A stretch of 64,000 nucleotides of DNA from Companilactobacillus formosensis (GTDB lineage Bacteria > Bacillota > Bacilli > Lactobacillales > Lactobacillaceae): NCBI RefSeq assembly GCF_005405305.1, contig NZ_BJDU01000007.1:1-64000 (forward strand), read 5' to 3'. Position 1 is the first letter of the stretch. Each line of letters begins with the position of its first letter. The notes under the pieces were generated by a model, which did no database searches, was not told where the DNA came from, and saw only the letters and a list, made by a program, of their open reading frames with translations. The position numbers were made by a program, and so were the translations under genes. Shown in pieces: positions 35,771 to 43,768 of the stretch.

Positions 35771-35818
35771 ACACAAGATATTGTTATTCAAATCAAATCG
35801 GGGTACTATATATTGTGT
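35771..35818 (+). promoter_or_regulatory. Paired NrdR boxes before nrdJ
   Basis: ACACAAGATATTGTTA (35771-35786) matches the NrdR consensus ACACWATATATWGTGT at 13 of 16, and GTACTATATATTGTGT (35803-35818) at 14 of 16. Their starts are 32 bp apart, the usual three-turn spacing of NrdR box pairs. They lie immediately upstream of the ribonucleotide reductase gene. Confidence 0.8.
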
Positions 35819-35845
35819 TATTAAAAAGTTGTGGAGTGAATGTTA

Positions 35846-38086
35846 ATGAACACTATTAATAAAATTATCTTATCAGATGACTTCGTTGACGAAGTAAAAA
35901 AAACAATTAAACCCCACTGGGGTGAATTAGGTTGGGTTACATATAAACGTACCTATGCTCGTTTTATTGATGAATTAGGTCGGACTGAAAATTGGTCTGA
36001 AACTGTTAAACGTGTGGTTGAAGGAAATATCAATTTGGACCCTCGTTTGCAAAATGATGATTTAACTGATGAACAATATAATGGCTTAGTTAAAGAAGCT
36101 CAAGAACTATACAAGTTGATTTATGGATTAGCGGCCACTCCTTCAGGTAGAAATCTTTGGATTTCTGGAACAGAGTATCAACACCGTAATGGGGATGCTT
36201 TGAATAATTGCTGGTTTATCGCTGTTAGACCACAAAAGTATGGTGACAGTCATATCGTCCCTTCATATCTACAAAAAGATCAATTGGCTGGTTCAATGCC
36301 ATTTTCATTTATGTTTGATCAATTGATGAAGGGTGGCGGAGTTGGCTTTTCCGTTGTTCCATCAAATATGAAGTTGATGCCAGTTGTTGATAATAAGGTC
36401 AATTTGACAGTATTGATTGGTAAAGAAAGTGCTTCTTATAAAGATTCAATTGCTGCTGGTGCTGTGGATCGTGACGAATGGTTAGCTAATAATTCATATG
36501 ACAACAAACGTCATTACGAGTTGCCAGATACACGTGAAGGTTGGGTTATTGGTAATGCCAACATGATTGATGCCCACTTTAACGATACAAATGACGGTTT
36601 GGATGATGTAGTGCTAGATATTACTGATATCCGTGCTAAAGGTGAAAAGATCAAAGGCTTTGGTGGTACTGCATCTGGTCCTGTACCATTGATCGAAATG
36701 CTTTTCGATATTAATGAAGTTATGAATGAAGCTGTTGGTAGAAAGTTAACTTCAGTTGATTGTACCGACATGGGTAACATGATTGGTAAGACTGTTGTTG
36801 CAGGAAATGTTCGTCGTTCTGCTGAACTTGCTTTAGGCGGCGCTACTGATGATGACTTTATTACCATGAAACAAGATCAAAAGAAGCTTTATCACCATCG
36901 TTGGGCTTCAAATAACAGTGTTGCTGTTGACAGTAAGTTCAATAAGTACGCTCCTATCGCCGATTCAATCACTCATAATGGTGAACCAGGAATCGTTAAC
37001 CTTGAATTATCACGTAATTACGGTCGTGCTATCGATGGTTATCAACCTGGAATTGATGATGGCGTTGAAGGAACTAATCCTTGTGGTGAAATTTCTCTAA
37101 GTAATGGTGAACCATGTAACTTGTTTGAAGTATTTCCATTGATTGCTGGTGAACAAGGTTGGGATTTGGAAGAAGCCTTTTCTTTAGCTGCCCGTTATAC
37201 AAAACGTGTTACATTCAGTAATTATGATTGGGAAGTTTCTCGTAAAGTTATTCAAAAGAATCGTCGTATCGGTGTTTCAATGTCTGGTATTCAAGACTGG
37301 ATTTTGACAACATTTGGTAATCGTGTTGTAACTGGTTTTGAACCTACCACAGATCCTGAAACAGGTGAAACAGTTCAAAAACCTATCTATGATCAACGTG
37401 TTGCTGACAAATTTGATGATTTGTACAAGACAGTCGTTAAAGCTGATAAGGAGTACTCAAAAGCATTAGGATGTAAGGCATCTATCAAGCACACAACTGT
37501 TAAGCCATCTGGTACAGTTGCTAAGCTTGCTGGTGTGTCCGAAGGTATGCATTTCCACTATGCAGGTTACTTAATTCAAAGAATCAGATTCCAAGACTCA
37601 GATCCACTTCTACCAGCTTTGAAAGCTTGTGGATACAAGATTGAACCTGATATCTATACAAAACATACAATGTGTGTTGAATTCCCAGTTAAAGCTGAAA
37701 ATGCTGATGATCCTAACTTTGCTTCAGCCGGATCGGTTTCTATCGCTGAACAATTTGCTACACAAGCATTCTTACAAACTTACTGGTCAGATAATGCTGT
37801 CAGTTGTACGATTACTTTCCAACCAGAGGAAGGCGACCAAATTGCTCCATTAATGTATCAATACAGAAATGTAACGAAATCAACATCACTATTGCCATAC
37901 ACTGGTTCAGGTTTCAAACAAGCTCCTAAGGAACCAATCAATAAGAAAGTTTATCAAGAACGTGAATCAGAAGTTGACGAAAATGTCGCTGCAGTCTTTG
38001 CTAAACAAAATGATAATCATGACAAGAAAGGTATCGAACTAGTCGATCAATCAGATTGTGCTGGCGGTGCTTGTCCAATTAGATAA
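35846..38086 (+). CDS. nrdJ: Adenosylcobalamin-dependent ribonucleoside-triphosphate reductase (class II)
   Basis: Monomeric class II reductase that makes dNTPs from NTPs using adenosylcobalamin, as in Lactobacillus leichmannii. 746 aa from the ATG at 35846 (GGAG 9 nt upstream); an ATG at 35840 is only 3 nt from that site. Seen: NNCWFIAVRP near residue 120 with the first active-site Cys, PCGEISL near 412 with the thiyl-radical Cys and Glu, and the C-terminal Cys pair CAGGAC (about 738 and 743) that re-reduces the active site. The cell needs cobalamin, but no cob genes or B12 riboswitch are visible here. NrdR boxes upstream imply repression when dATP is ample. Confidence 0.97.
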   Translation: MNTINKIILSDDFVDEVKKTIKPHWGELGWVTYKRTYARFIDELGRTENWSETVKRVVEGNINLDPRLQNDDLTDEQYNGLVKEAQELYKLIYGLAATPSGRNLWISGTEYQHRNGDALNNCWFIAVRPQKYGDSHIVPSYLQKDQLAGSMPFSFMFDQLMKGGGVGFSVVPSNMKLMPVVDNKVNLTVLIGKESASYKDSIAAGAVDRDEWLANNSYDNKRHYELPDTREGWVIGNANMIDAHFNDTNDGLDDVVLDITDIRAKGEKIKGFGGTASGPVPLIEMLFDINEVMNEAVGRKLTSVDCTDMGNMIGKTVVAGNVRRSAELALGGATDDDFITMKQDQKKLYHHRWASNNSVAVDSKFNKYAPIADSITHNGEPGIVNLELSRNYGRAIDGYQPGIDDGVEGTNPCGEISLSNGEPCNLFEVFPLIAGEQGWDLEEAFSLAARYTKRVTFSNYDWEVSRKVIQKNRRIGVSMSGIQDWILTTFGNRVVTGFEPTTDPETGETVQKPIYDQRVADKFDDLYKTVVKADKEYSKALGCKASIKHTTVKPSGTVAKLAGVSEGMHFHYAGYLIQRIRFQDSDPLLPALKACGYKIEPDIYTKHTMCVEFPVKAENADDPNFASAGSVSIAEQFATQAFLQTYWSDNAVSCTITFQPEEGDQIAPLMYQYRNVTKSTSLLPYTGSGFKQAPKEPINKKVYQERESEVDENVAAVFAKQNDNHDKKGIELVDQSDCAGGACPIR

Positions 38087-38091
38087 TAATT

Positions 38092-38131
38092 AATAACTCA
38101 CTGATCATATGATTGGTGAGTTATTTTTTTG
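38092..38131 (+). terminator. Terminator after nrdJ
   Basis: AATAACTCAC and GTGAGTTATT form a 10-bp stem with a 14-nt loop, followed by a run of T residues. Confidence 0.88.
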
Positions 38132-38156
38132 AGCGTTTAACTTTACTTATAGTGTT

Positions 38157-38199
38157 TACGGTTGTAAACTGTATTTTGTTGAGAAAGATTACAGTTGTA
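38157..38199 (+). promoter_or_regulatory. Two CopY operators (cop boxes)
   Basis: TACAGTTGTA (38190-38199) is an exact cop box (TACANNTGTA). TACGGTTGTA (38157-38166) has one mismatch and runs into a second half-site, TGTAAACTGTA. The two are 33 bp apart, three helical turns, and precede copY, so autoregulation by CopY is expected. Confidence 0.88.
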
Positions 38200-38220
38200 A
38201 ACCAAAAAGGAGGAATCGAC

Positions 38221-38646
38221 ATGAAAGAAGTTGAATCCATGAGCCGCGCTGAATGGCAGGTAATGAGGATCATTTGGACTTTGGGTCAAGCCACTAGTAA
38301 GCAAGTAATTGATTTTTTGGAGAAAAAAACTGATTGGAAAGCTGCCACAATTAAAACTTTAATTGGTCGTCTTCAAAAGAAGAATTTTTTACAAGCCGAT
38401 GAAACTAAACGCCCTTATGTTTATCAGCCATTAATTTCAGAGGATGAGGCTATTCACGATAGTGTTAATGACTTATTCGATAATCTTTGTTGTATGCGAA
38501 AGGGATATGCTATCAAAGATTTGATCAATAATTCAGAAATATCGAAGAGCGATATTGCAGCAATTATTGAAACTCTCACTGAGAAGGAAAAGACAGCCCC
38601 AGAAGTTGTCGAATGTGATTGTTTGGAGAGTGATTTGAATGAATAA
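38221..38646 (+). CDS. copY: Copper-responsive repressor CopY (BlaI/MecI type)
   Basis: Winged-helix repressor, 141 aa from the ATG at 38221, which has AAGGAGG; a longer frame from 38113 would start inside the operator region. Seen: a BlaI/MecI-type DNA-binding domain (SRAEWQVMRIIWTLGQATSKQVIDFL...). The C-terminal metal site is reduced: CopY normally has CxCx4CxC, while here one CDC motif is followed by no second CxC. A CC pair (NLCCMRKG) sits about 55 residues earlier. Copper sensing is likely from the cop boxes and copB overlap (8 bp), but metal coordination may differ from Enterococcus hirae CopY. Confidence 0.92.
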   Translation: MKEVESMSRAEWQVMRIIWTLGQATSKQVIDFLEKKTDWKAATIKTLIGRLQKKNFLQADETKRPYVYQPLISEDEAIHDSVNDLFDNLCCMRKGYAIKDLINNSEISKSDIAAIIETLTEKEKTAPEVVECDCLESDLNE

Positions 38647-40687
38647 CGAGGAAATGCACGATATGAAAAATATGGATATGGATCATTCAACTATGGACAT
38701 GTCGGGAAACCATATGATGATGCACGGTGGTCATATGATGGATATGGGGGACTTGAGACAGAAATTTTGGATCTCACTTGTTTTAGCAATACCAGTATTT
38801 ATCCTCTCACCATTTATGGGATTGAATTTGCCATTTCAAGTCCAATTTCCAGGCTCTGATTGGATAGTTTTAGTACTAGCAACAATTCTTTTCTTCTATG
38901 GCGGTAAACCATTTATCAGTGGTGCCAAGGGAGAATTAATGTCCAAACAACCTGCAATGATGACTTTGATCACTATGGGTATCAGTGTTGCTTATATTTA
39001 CAGTCTCTATGCTTTTGTTGAGAATAATTTATTGCATTCTTCAACGCACATCATGGACTTTTTCTGGGAATTAGCATCCTTGATCGTCATCATGTTGTTA
39101 GGTCACTGGATTGAAATGAAGTCGACTATGAGTGCCGGCAATGCTTTACAAAAAATTGCATCATTAGTACCAAGCAAGGTACATATGGTTCACGATGATC
39201 AAACGATGGATCATGATATTTCAATGGTCAAGGCTGGCAATATTGTTGAGGTACGTGCTGGTGAATCAATACCACTTGACGGACATATTATTAGTGGTTC
39301 AAGTTATATCAACGAATCTTTAATCACAGGTGAATCAAAAGCAATCAAAAAAGAAGTTGGTAGTAAAGTGGTTGGAGGATCAATCAATGGTGAGGGTACG
39401 ATTCGTGTAAAAGTTGATAAATCTTCCGGAGAGGGCTACTTGTCACAGATCAGTAAACTAGTCTCTGATGCACAAAATAATCGTTCTAAGACGCAAATGT
39501 TGGCTGATAGAGTATCTAGTTGGCTGTTCTATGCTGCTTTAACAGTAGGAATCATTGCTTTCGTTTATTGGTTGATTTTTGGCGATATGAATACAGCCTT
39601 GAATAGATTAGTAGCTGTTTTAGTCATCGCTTGTCCACACGCTTTGGGTCTAGCAATTCCTTTGGTTATGTCACGTAGTACTTCGATTGCGGCTACAAAT
39701 GGTTTGATCATTCGTGATAATCAAGCAATGGAGAATAGTAGAAAAATCGATTATGTAGCAATGGATAAAACCGGTACTTTGACTGAGGGTAAATTTACCG
39801 TTAATGGTTTGGAAAGTTTAGATAAGTCAATTGATAATAAGAACTTATTGTCTATTATTGCCGGTATCGAAGGTGGGTCTAGTCATCCAATCGCAAGCAG
39901 CATCGTCAGCTATGCCAAGGACAAAGAAGTTCAACCAGCTGCTATCGATAATATTCAAGCATTAAAGGGTTACGGAATGAGTGCTAGTTTTGATAATCGT
40001 CAATATTATTTAGTTAATATGAAATATTTAAATGAGCATGAAATTTCACTTGATAAGAAATTAGTTCAAACATATTTGGATAAAGGTAATACGATCAGTT
40101 ATTTAGTGGCTGATAAAAAGATACTTGGTTTCGTCGCTTTAGGTGATCGAATCAAGAAAAATACTATTGAGTTTATCAAAGAATTAAAGACAAGAAACAT
40201 TACTCCAATTATGCTGACAGGTGATAATAAAGAAGCTGCTGCCATTATGGCTAAACAAATGGGAATCGATGAATTTCGAGCTGAATTATTACCAGAAGAC
40301 AAGCATCAAGTTATCAAGCAGTTGGAATTAAGTGGTCACCATGTAATGATGGTTGGTGATGGAATCAATGATGCTCCTAGTTTAGCTTCAGCTACTATTG
40401 GTGTTGCCATTGGGGCCGGAACCGATGTCGCTATCGATTCAGCAGATGTAGTTTTGTATAATAGTGATCCTAGTGACATTATTAAATTCTTGAAATTGTC
40501 ACATAACACTTATAAGAAAACTGTTGAGAATCTCTGGTGGGGTGCTGGCTACAATATTATTGCAATACCATTAGCTGCAGGTATTTTAGCAGGAATCGGT
40601 TTTGTTTTAAGTCCAGCTGTTGGTGCAGTAGTAATGTCACTGTCAACAGTCGTCGTAGCGTTGAATGCTCTGACTTTAAAAATGTAA
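38639..40687 (+). CDS. copB: Copper-exporting P1B-type ATPase, CopB class
   Basis: Membrane ATPase that removes copper or silver ions. 682 aa. Seen: a Met/His-rich N-terminus (MHDMKNMDMDHSTMDMSGNH) instead of CxxC heavy-metal domains, eight membrane segments, the actuator TGES, the CPH transmembrane metal motif (residues 332-334), phosphorylation site DKTGT (Asp near 376), the P1B-specific HP dipeptide (SSHPIASS) and MVGDGINDAPSLA. The CPH motif and Met/His-rich end fit CopB and separate it from CopA (CPC). Start overlaps copY by 8 bp, so one operon; a terminator follows. Confidence 0.95.
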   Translation: MNNEEMHDMKNMDMDHSTMDMSGNHMMMHGGHMMDMGDLRQKFWISLVLAIPVFILSPFMGLNLPFQVQFPGSDWIVLVLATILFFYGGKPFISGAKGELMSKQPAMMTLITMGISVAYIYSLYAFVENNLLHSSTHIMDFFWELASLIVIMLLGHWIEMKSTMSAGNALQKIASLVPSKVHMVHDDQTMDHDISMVKAGNIVEVRAGESIPLDGHIISGSSYINESLITGESKAIKKEVGSKVVGGSINGEGTIRVKVDKSSGEGYLSQISKLVSDAQNNRSKTQMLADRVSSWLFYAALTVGIIAFVYWLIFGDMNTALNRLVAVLVIACPHALGLAIPLVMSRSTSIAATNGLIIRDNQAMENSRKIDYVAMDKTGTLTEGKFTVNGLESLDKSIDNKNLLSIIAGIEGGSSHPIASSIVSYAKDKEVQPAAIDNIQALKGYGMSASFDNRQYYLVNMKYLNEHEISLDKKLVQTYLDKGNTISYLVADKKILGFVALGDRIKKNTIEFIKELKTRNITPIMLTGDNKEAAAIMAKQMGIDEFRAELLPEDKHQVIKQLELSGHHVMMVGDGINDAPSLASATIGVAIGAGTDVAIDSADVVLYNSDPSDIIKFLKLSHNTYKKTVENLWWGAGYNIIAIPLAAGILAGIGFVLSPAVGAVVMSLSTVVVALNALTLKM

Positions 40688-40716
40688 ATAAACGTCCAAA
40701 TTCTTATAATTAATAG

Positions 40717-40756
40717 AAAAGAGCCAACTCATTGATTTGAGTTGGCTCTTTATTTA
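40717..40756 (+). terminator. Terminator after copB
   Basis: AAAGAGCCAACTC and GAGTTGGCTCTTT form a 13-bp stem with an 8-nt loop, followed by TATTT. Confidence 0.9.
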
Positions 40757-40955
40757 GAAAGTGGTCTGGTTCGCAAAAGCTAGTCTACAGGCGTAATTAA
40801 AAGTATTTGTATATAGTCATGGTATTTTTGAAAAAGATATTTCATAATCAAATTATAGAATATTTTTTATATAATATTAAGTTGTGAATAGCATAACTAT
40901 TGAAAAATTTGGTCGAACAATATACACTAAGGGCGACATAGGGGTGGTGACGAAA

Positions 40956-41183
40956 ATGGCAACTATTTCAGTATACATAGACGGACGTGACGAACGGATG
41001 ATTAAAAATTACGCTAAATCTAAGAATATGAGCGTTTCAGCCTTTCTTCGTTCTGCTGCAGTCGAAAAAATCGAAGATGAAATCGATAATAAACTTTGTG
41101 AAAAAGCTGAACGAGAATTTAAGGATAATCCTCAAGATGTTTCTCTAGATGCTTTGGAAAAAGAGATGAGCAGTTATTGTTAA
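40956..41183 (+). CDS. Ribbon-helix-helix antitoxin-like protein (RelB/DUF6290 type)
   Basis: 75 aa from the ATG at 40956, chosen because GGGGTGGTGA is directly upstream; an in-frame start at 40884 lacks a ribosome site. Seen: an N-terminal beta strand MATISVYIDGRDERMIKNYA and the helix pair NMSVSAFLRSAAVEKIEDEI, a typical RHH DNA-binding fold, then an acidic C-terminal helix that would bind a toxin. RelB/DinJ-type antitoxins look like this. No RelE-like or other toxin gene follows: the terminator starts 22 bp later, and the next gene is the convergent histidine kinase. It may be a lone antitoxin or a stand-alone repressor. Confidence 0.8.
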   Translation: MATISVYIDGRDERMIKNYAKSKNMSVSAFLRSAAVEKIEDEIDNKLCEKAEREFKDNPQDVSLDALEKEMSSYC

Positions 41184-41204
41184 GTCCAAGAAATAATGAT
41201 AAAG

Positions 41205-41244
41205 AATAAATGCGTGTAAGTTTAAAAGCTTACACGCATTTATT
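41205..41244. terminator. Bidirectional terminator
   Basis: AATAAATGCGTGTAAG and its complement form a 16-bp stem with an 8-nt loop. It overlaps the stop codon of the convergent histidine kinase gene and lies just after the antitoxin-like gene. Confidence 0.88.
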
Positions 41245-42232
41245 TATAGTAAGGTAAATCTAAAAAGGTAATAATAGTTTCAGTACCTTGATTTTCACTT
41301 GATTTGATTTGAATAGTGTGACCTAGTTTATCGATCATTTTTTTAACTAAATACAGTCCCATACCAGTAGATTTACTGCCACTTTTACGACCATTAGTGC
41401 CGGTGAAACCTTTGTTAAAGACTCGACTGATATCTTGATTTTTGATACCGATCCCGTTGTCTTTGAGATGTAATTCAATATTGTTATTGTGAGTAGTTGT
41501 GAAAATTTCAATTTTTCCACCGGATTTGGTGTACTTTAAACTGTTGGAAAGTATTTGATTAATGATGAAGCTTAACCATTTTTCGTCTGTTAAAACCTTT
41601 TTGTCAGTAATGTCGAAGTGAATACCAATTCTCTTGCTGATAAAGAGGCGTTTATTCGTTCGAATACAAGCTTTAATGATATCGTTTAAGTCTTGTTCTT
41701 GAATTAAATAATCATTGGAGAAGTTATTTAAACGGGCAAAATAAAGTGCTTGGTCGACTAAATAATCGATTTGTTCCAATTCTTCAGCAATCAAATCACG
41801 ATCTAAATTACTGTCCTGTGACAATTTTAAAGCTGACAAGGGAACTTTAATATCGTGAACCCAAGATTCAGTGTATTCTCGTTGATCTTTTTGATTCTGA
41901 TATAATTCTGTTAACTCATTACGATATTGAAGAGAAATATTGTTGATTTTGTCTTGAATGAACTGTTGTTCATTATTTCTGGCTCCAAATAATTCCTTTG
42001 AAAGGTCATCTTGATAATTTGCTAACTGTTCATACCAATTCTTTTTGTGCAAATAGGAAATCGATAAATTAACAATCAAAAAAATCACTGCCAAAATCCA
42101 AGTATAGATTAGAGTTCCCATATGAAAATGCACCCTAGGGTCTAAAAATAAAACTAATTCAACAAAGGTCATTCCCACTAAAACGATTAGGATTGAATAA
42201 ATATGATCACGTAAATATTTAAGAAATGTCAT
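41240..42232 (-). CDS. Intramembrane-sensing histidine kinase, BceS-like
   Basis: Sensor kinase, 330 aa. Seen: two membrane segments at the very N-terminus (about 12-30 and 38-58) with almost no loop between them, so it has no extracellular sensor domain. A dimerisation/phosphoacceptor helix holds His126 in ESWVHDIKVPLSALK, and the ATPase domain has N-, G1- and G2-box segments (NQILSNSLKYT, DNGIGI, GRKSGSKSTGMGLYL). This layout is that of BceS/intramembrane kinases, which read the activity of a BceAB-type ABC transporter (family knowledge). Encoded 12 bp after its regulator and next to such a transporter. The permease here is interrupted, so signalling may be lost. Confidence 0.93.
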   Translation of the reverse strand: MTFLKYLRDHIYSILIVLVGMTFVELVLFLDPRVHFHMGTLIYTWILAVIFLIVNLSISYLHKKNWYEQLANYQDDLSKELFGARNNEQQFIQDKINNISLQYRNELTELYQNQKDQREYTESWVHDIKVPLSALKLSQDSNLDRDLIAEELEQIDYLVDQALYFARLNNFSNDYLIQEQDLNDIIKACIRTNKRLFISKRIGIHFDITDKKVLTDEKWLSFIINQILSNSLKYTKSGGKIEIFTTTHNNNIELHLKDNGIGIKNQDISRVFNKGFTGTNGRKSGSKSTGMGLYLVKKMIDKLGHTIQIKSSENQGTETIITFLDLPYYK

Positions 42233-42244
42233 CCTTTAACCTCA

Positions 42245-42919
42245 CTAAGGAATAATGTATCCTTGTCCCACTTTAGTAACGATATAATTTTTTAAACCAA
42301 ATTTTTCAATTTTTCCACGTAGACGATTGATGTTGACAGTTAAGGTGTTATCGTCAACAAATCTTTCATCGTCCCACATAAAATTAAGCAATTGTTCACG
42401 GGTGACGATTTTTCCTTGGTCTTTTAATAAACGTTGCAATAATTTGTACTCGTTTTTTGAAAGATCAATTTTTTCATTGCCAATTTCAACTGTTCCACTC
42501 GATAAGTTCAATTTTAAACCGTTGTGTTCAATCGTATCGCTAGAGTTCTTTGAAAAATCATAAGTCCGACGTAATAAGGCATTGATTTTGGCAATTAGGA
42601 TATCGACTGAGAAGGGCTTTTCAACAAAATCATCAGCTCCCATATTCATGGCCATAATTTGATCCATATTAGAATTACGCGAAGAAATAATGATGATAGG
42701 TAATTTTGAAATCTTACGGATCTCTTGATTCCAATAGTAACCGTCATAGACTGGTAAATTGATATCTAATAGTACTAAATCAGGTTGATATTCTTTGAAT
42801 TGCTCGATAATATTATCGAAATCTTTTGTAATGTAGGAATCCATTTGCCATTTGGCTAGATTTTCACTGATCAGCTTGGCAATGGAGAAATCATCCTCAA
42901 TAATCATAATTTTAACCAT
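42245..42919 (-). CDS. OmpR-family response regulator, BceR-like
   Basis: 224 aa. Seen: receiver domain with acidic pair (EDD, 8-10), phosphoacceptor Asp52 in LVLLDINLPVYDG, Ser/Thr switch IIISS and conserved Lys in VEKPFS; then an OmpR winged-helix domain ending TKVGQGYIIP. First gene of the kinase pair, divergent from the ABC transporter genes, which it would be expected to activate when peptide antibiotics are present. Confidence 0.94.
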   Translation of the reverse strand: MVKIMIIEDDFSIAKLISENLAKWQMDSYITKDFDNIIEQFKEYQPDLVLLDINLPVYDGYYWNQEIRKISKLPIIIISSRNSNMDQIMAMNMGADDFVEKPFSVDILIAKINALLRRTYDFSKNSSDTIEHNGLKLNLSSGTVEIGNEKIDLSKNEYKLLQRLLKDQGKIVTREQLLNFMWDDERFVDDNTLTVNINRLRGKIEKFGLKNYIVTKVGQGYIIP

Positions 42920-42997
42920 TTAAAAAAATCCTCCATGCTAGAATAAAGACACTATATAGTATGATAACAATAAATAATTAATTTTGGAGAGTTTACT

Positions 42998-43768
42998 GTG
43001 CAAATTGCTGTAAAGAATATTTCAAAAGATTTTGGAAAAAAGAAAAATGCTGTTCACGCCATCAAAGATATCAGTTTAGAAGTCGATCATGGTGAATTGT
43101 TAGGAATCATGGGACCTTCTGGAGCGGGGAAGACAACCTTGTTAAATATGATTTCTACTAATGAACGCCCTGATCATGGACAGATTCTCATCGATGGTTT
43201 GGACTTAACGCAATTACATGACCGTGATTTAGCAAAGTATCGTCGGAATAAAATGGGCTTTATTTACCAAAGTTTTGAATTGCTTGATTCATTGAATGTT
43301 AAAGAGAACGTTATTTTACCGTTAGCTTTGAGTCGAGCCAACAAAAAAATTATCGAAGAAAGATTTCAATATATGATGAATTTATTGAATATTGAGAAGT
43401 TAGCTCAACGTGAAATTGACGAATTATCGCTCGGTCAACGTCAAATGGTAGCAGCGGCCAGAGCTTTGATCAATAAGCCAGAAATTTTGTTTGCGGATGA
43501 GCCAACTGGTAGTTTGGATTCTAAATCAGCGACTATTTTGCTCAATTACATGCAGTTGATCAATCAAAAAGAGAAAACTACAGTTTTAATGGCAACTCAC
43601 GATGCCTTTACGGCTAGTTATTGTACTCGAGTAATCTTTATTAAAGACGGAGTGGTTTTCTCAGAGATAATCAATCCGGGTAATCGAGATAAATTCTTTG
43701 AACAAATAATCAACATGCAACGAACAATTGGTGGAGGGAATTATTTCAATGTATCGCAAAATTATTAA
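42998..43768 (+). CDS. Peptide-resistance ABC transporter ATP-binding protein, BceA-like
   Basis: ABC ATPase, 256 aa, starting at GTG 42998 with GGAGAG upstream. Seen: Walker A GPSGAGKTT, Q-loop, signature LSLGQRQMVAAARAL, Walker B ILFADEPTGSLD and the switch His in ATHD. The closeness to MacB/BceA-type ATPases and the FtsX-like permease that follows with a 20-bp overlap fit a transporter that frees lipid-cycle intermediates from antimicrobial peptides. The ATPase itself is intact although the partner permease is not. Confidence 0.93.
   Translation: MQIAVKNISKDFGKKKNAVHAIKDISLEVDHGELLGIMGPSGAGKTTLLNMISTNERPDHGQILIDGLDLTQLHDRDLAKYRRNKMGFIYQSFELLDSLNVKENVILPLALSRANKKIIEERFQYMMNLLNIEKLAQREIDELSLGQRQMVAAARALINKPEILFADEPTGSLDSKSATILLNYMQLINQKEKTTVLMATHDAFTASYCTRVIFIKDGVVFSEIINPGNRDKFFEQIINMQRTIGGGNYFNVSQNY

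Noticed and set aside
36514..36867. 117-codon minus-strand frame inside nrdJ
   Set aside because: Antisense shadow of a highly conserved enzyme; Ser/Pro-rich without domain signs.
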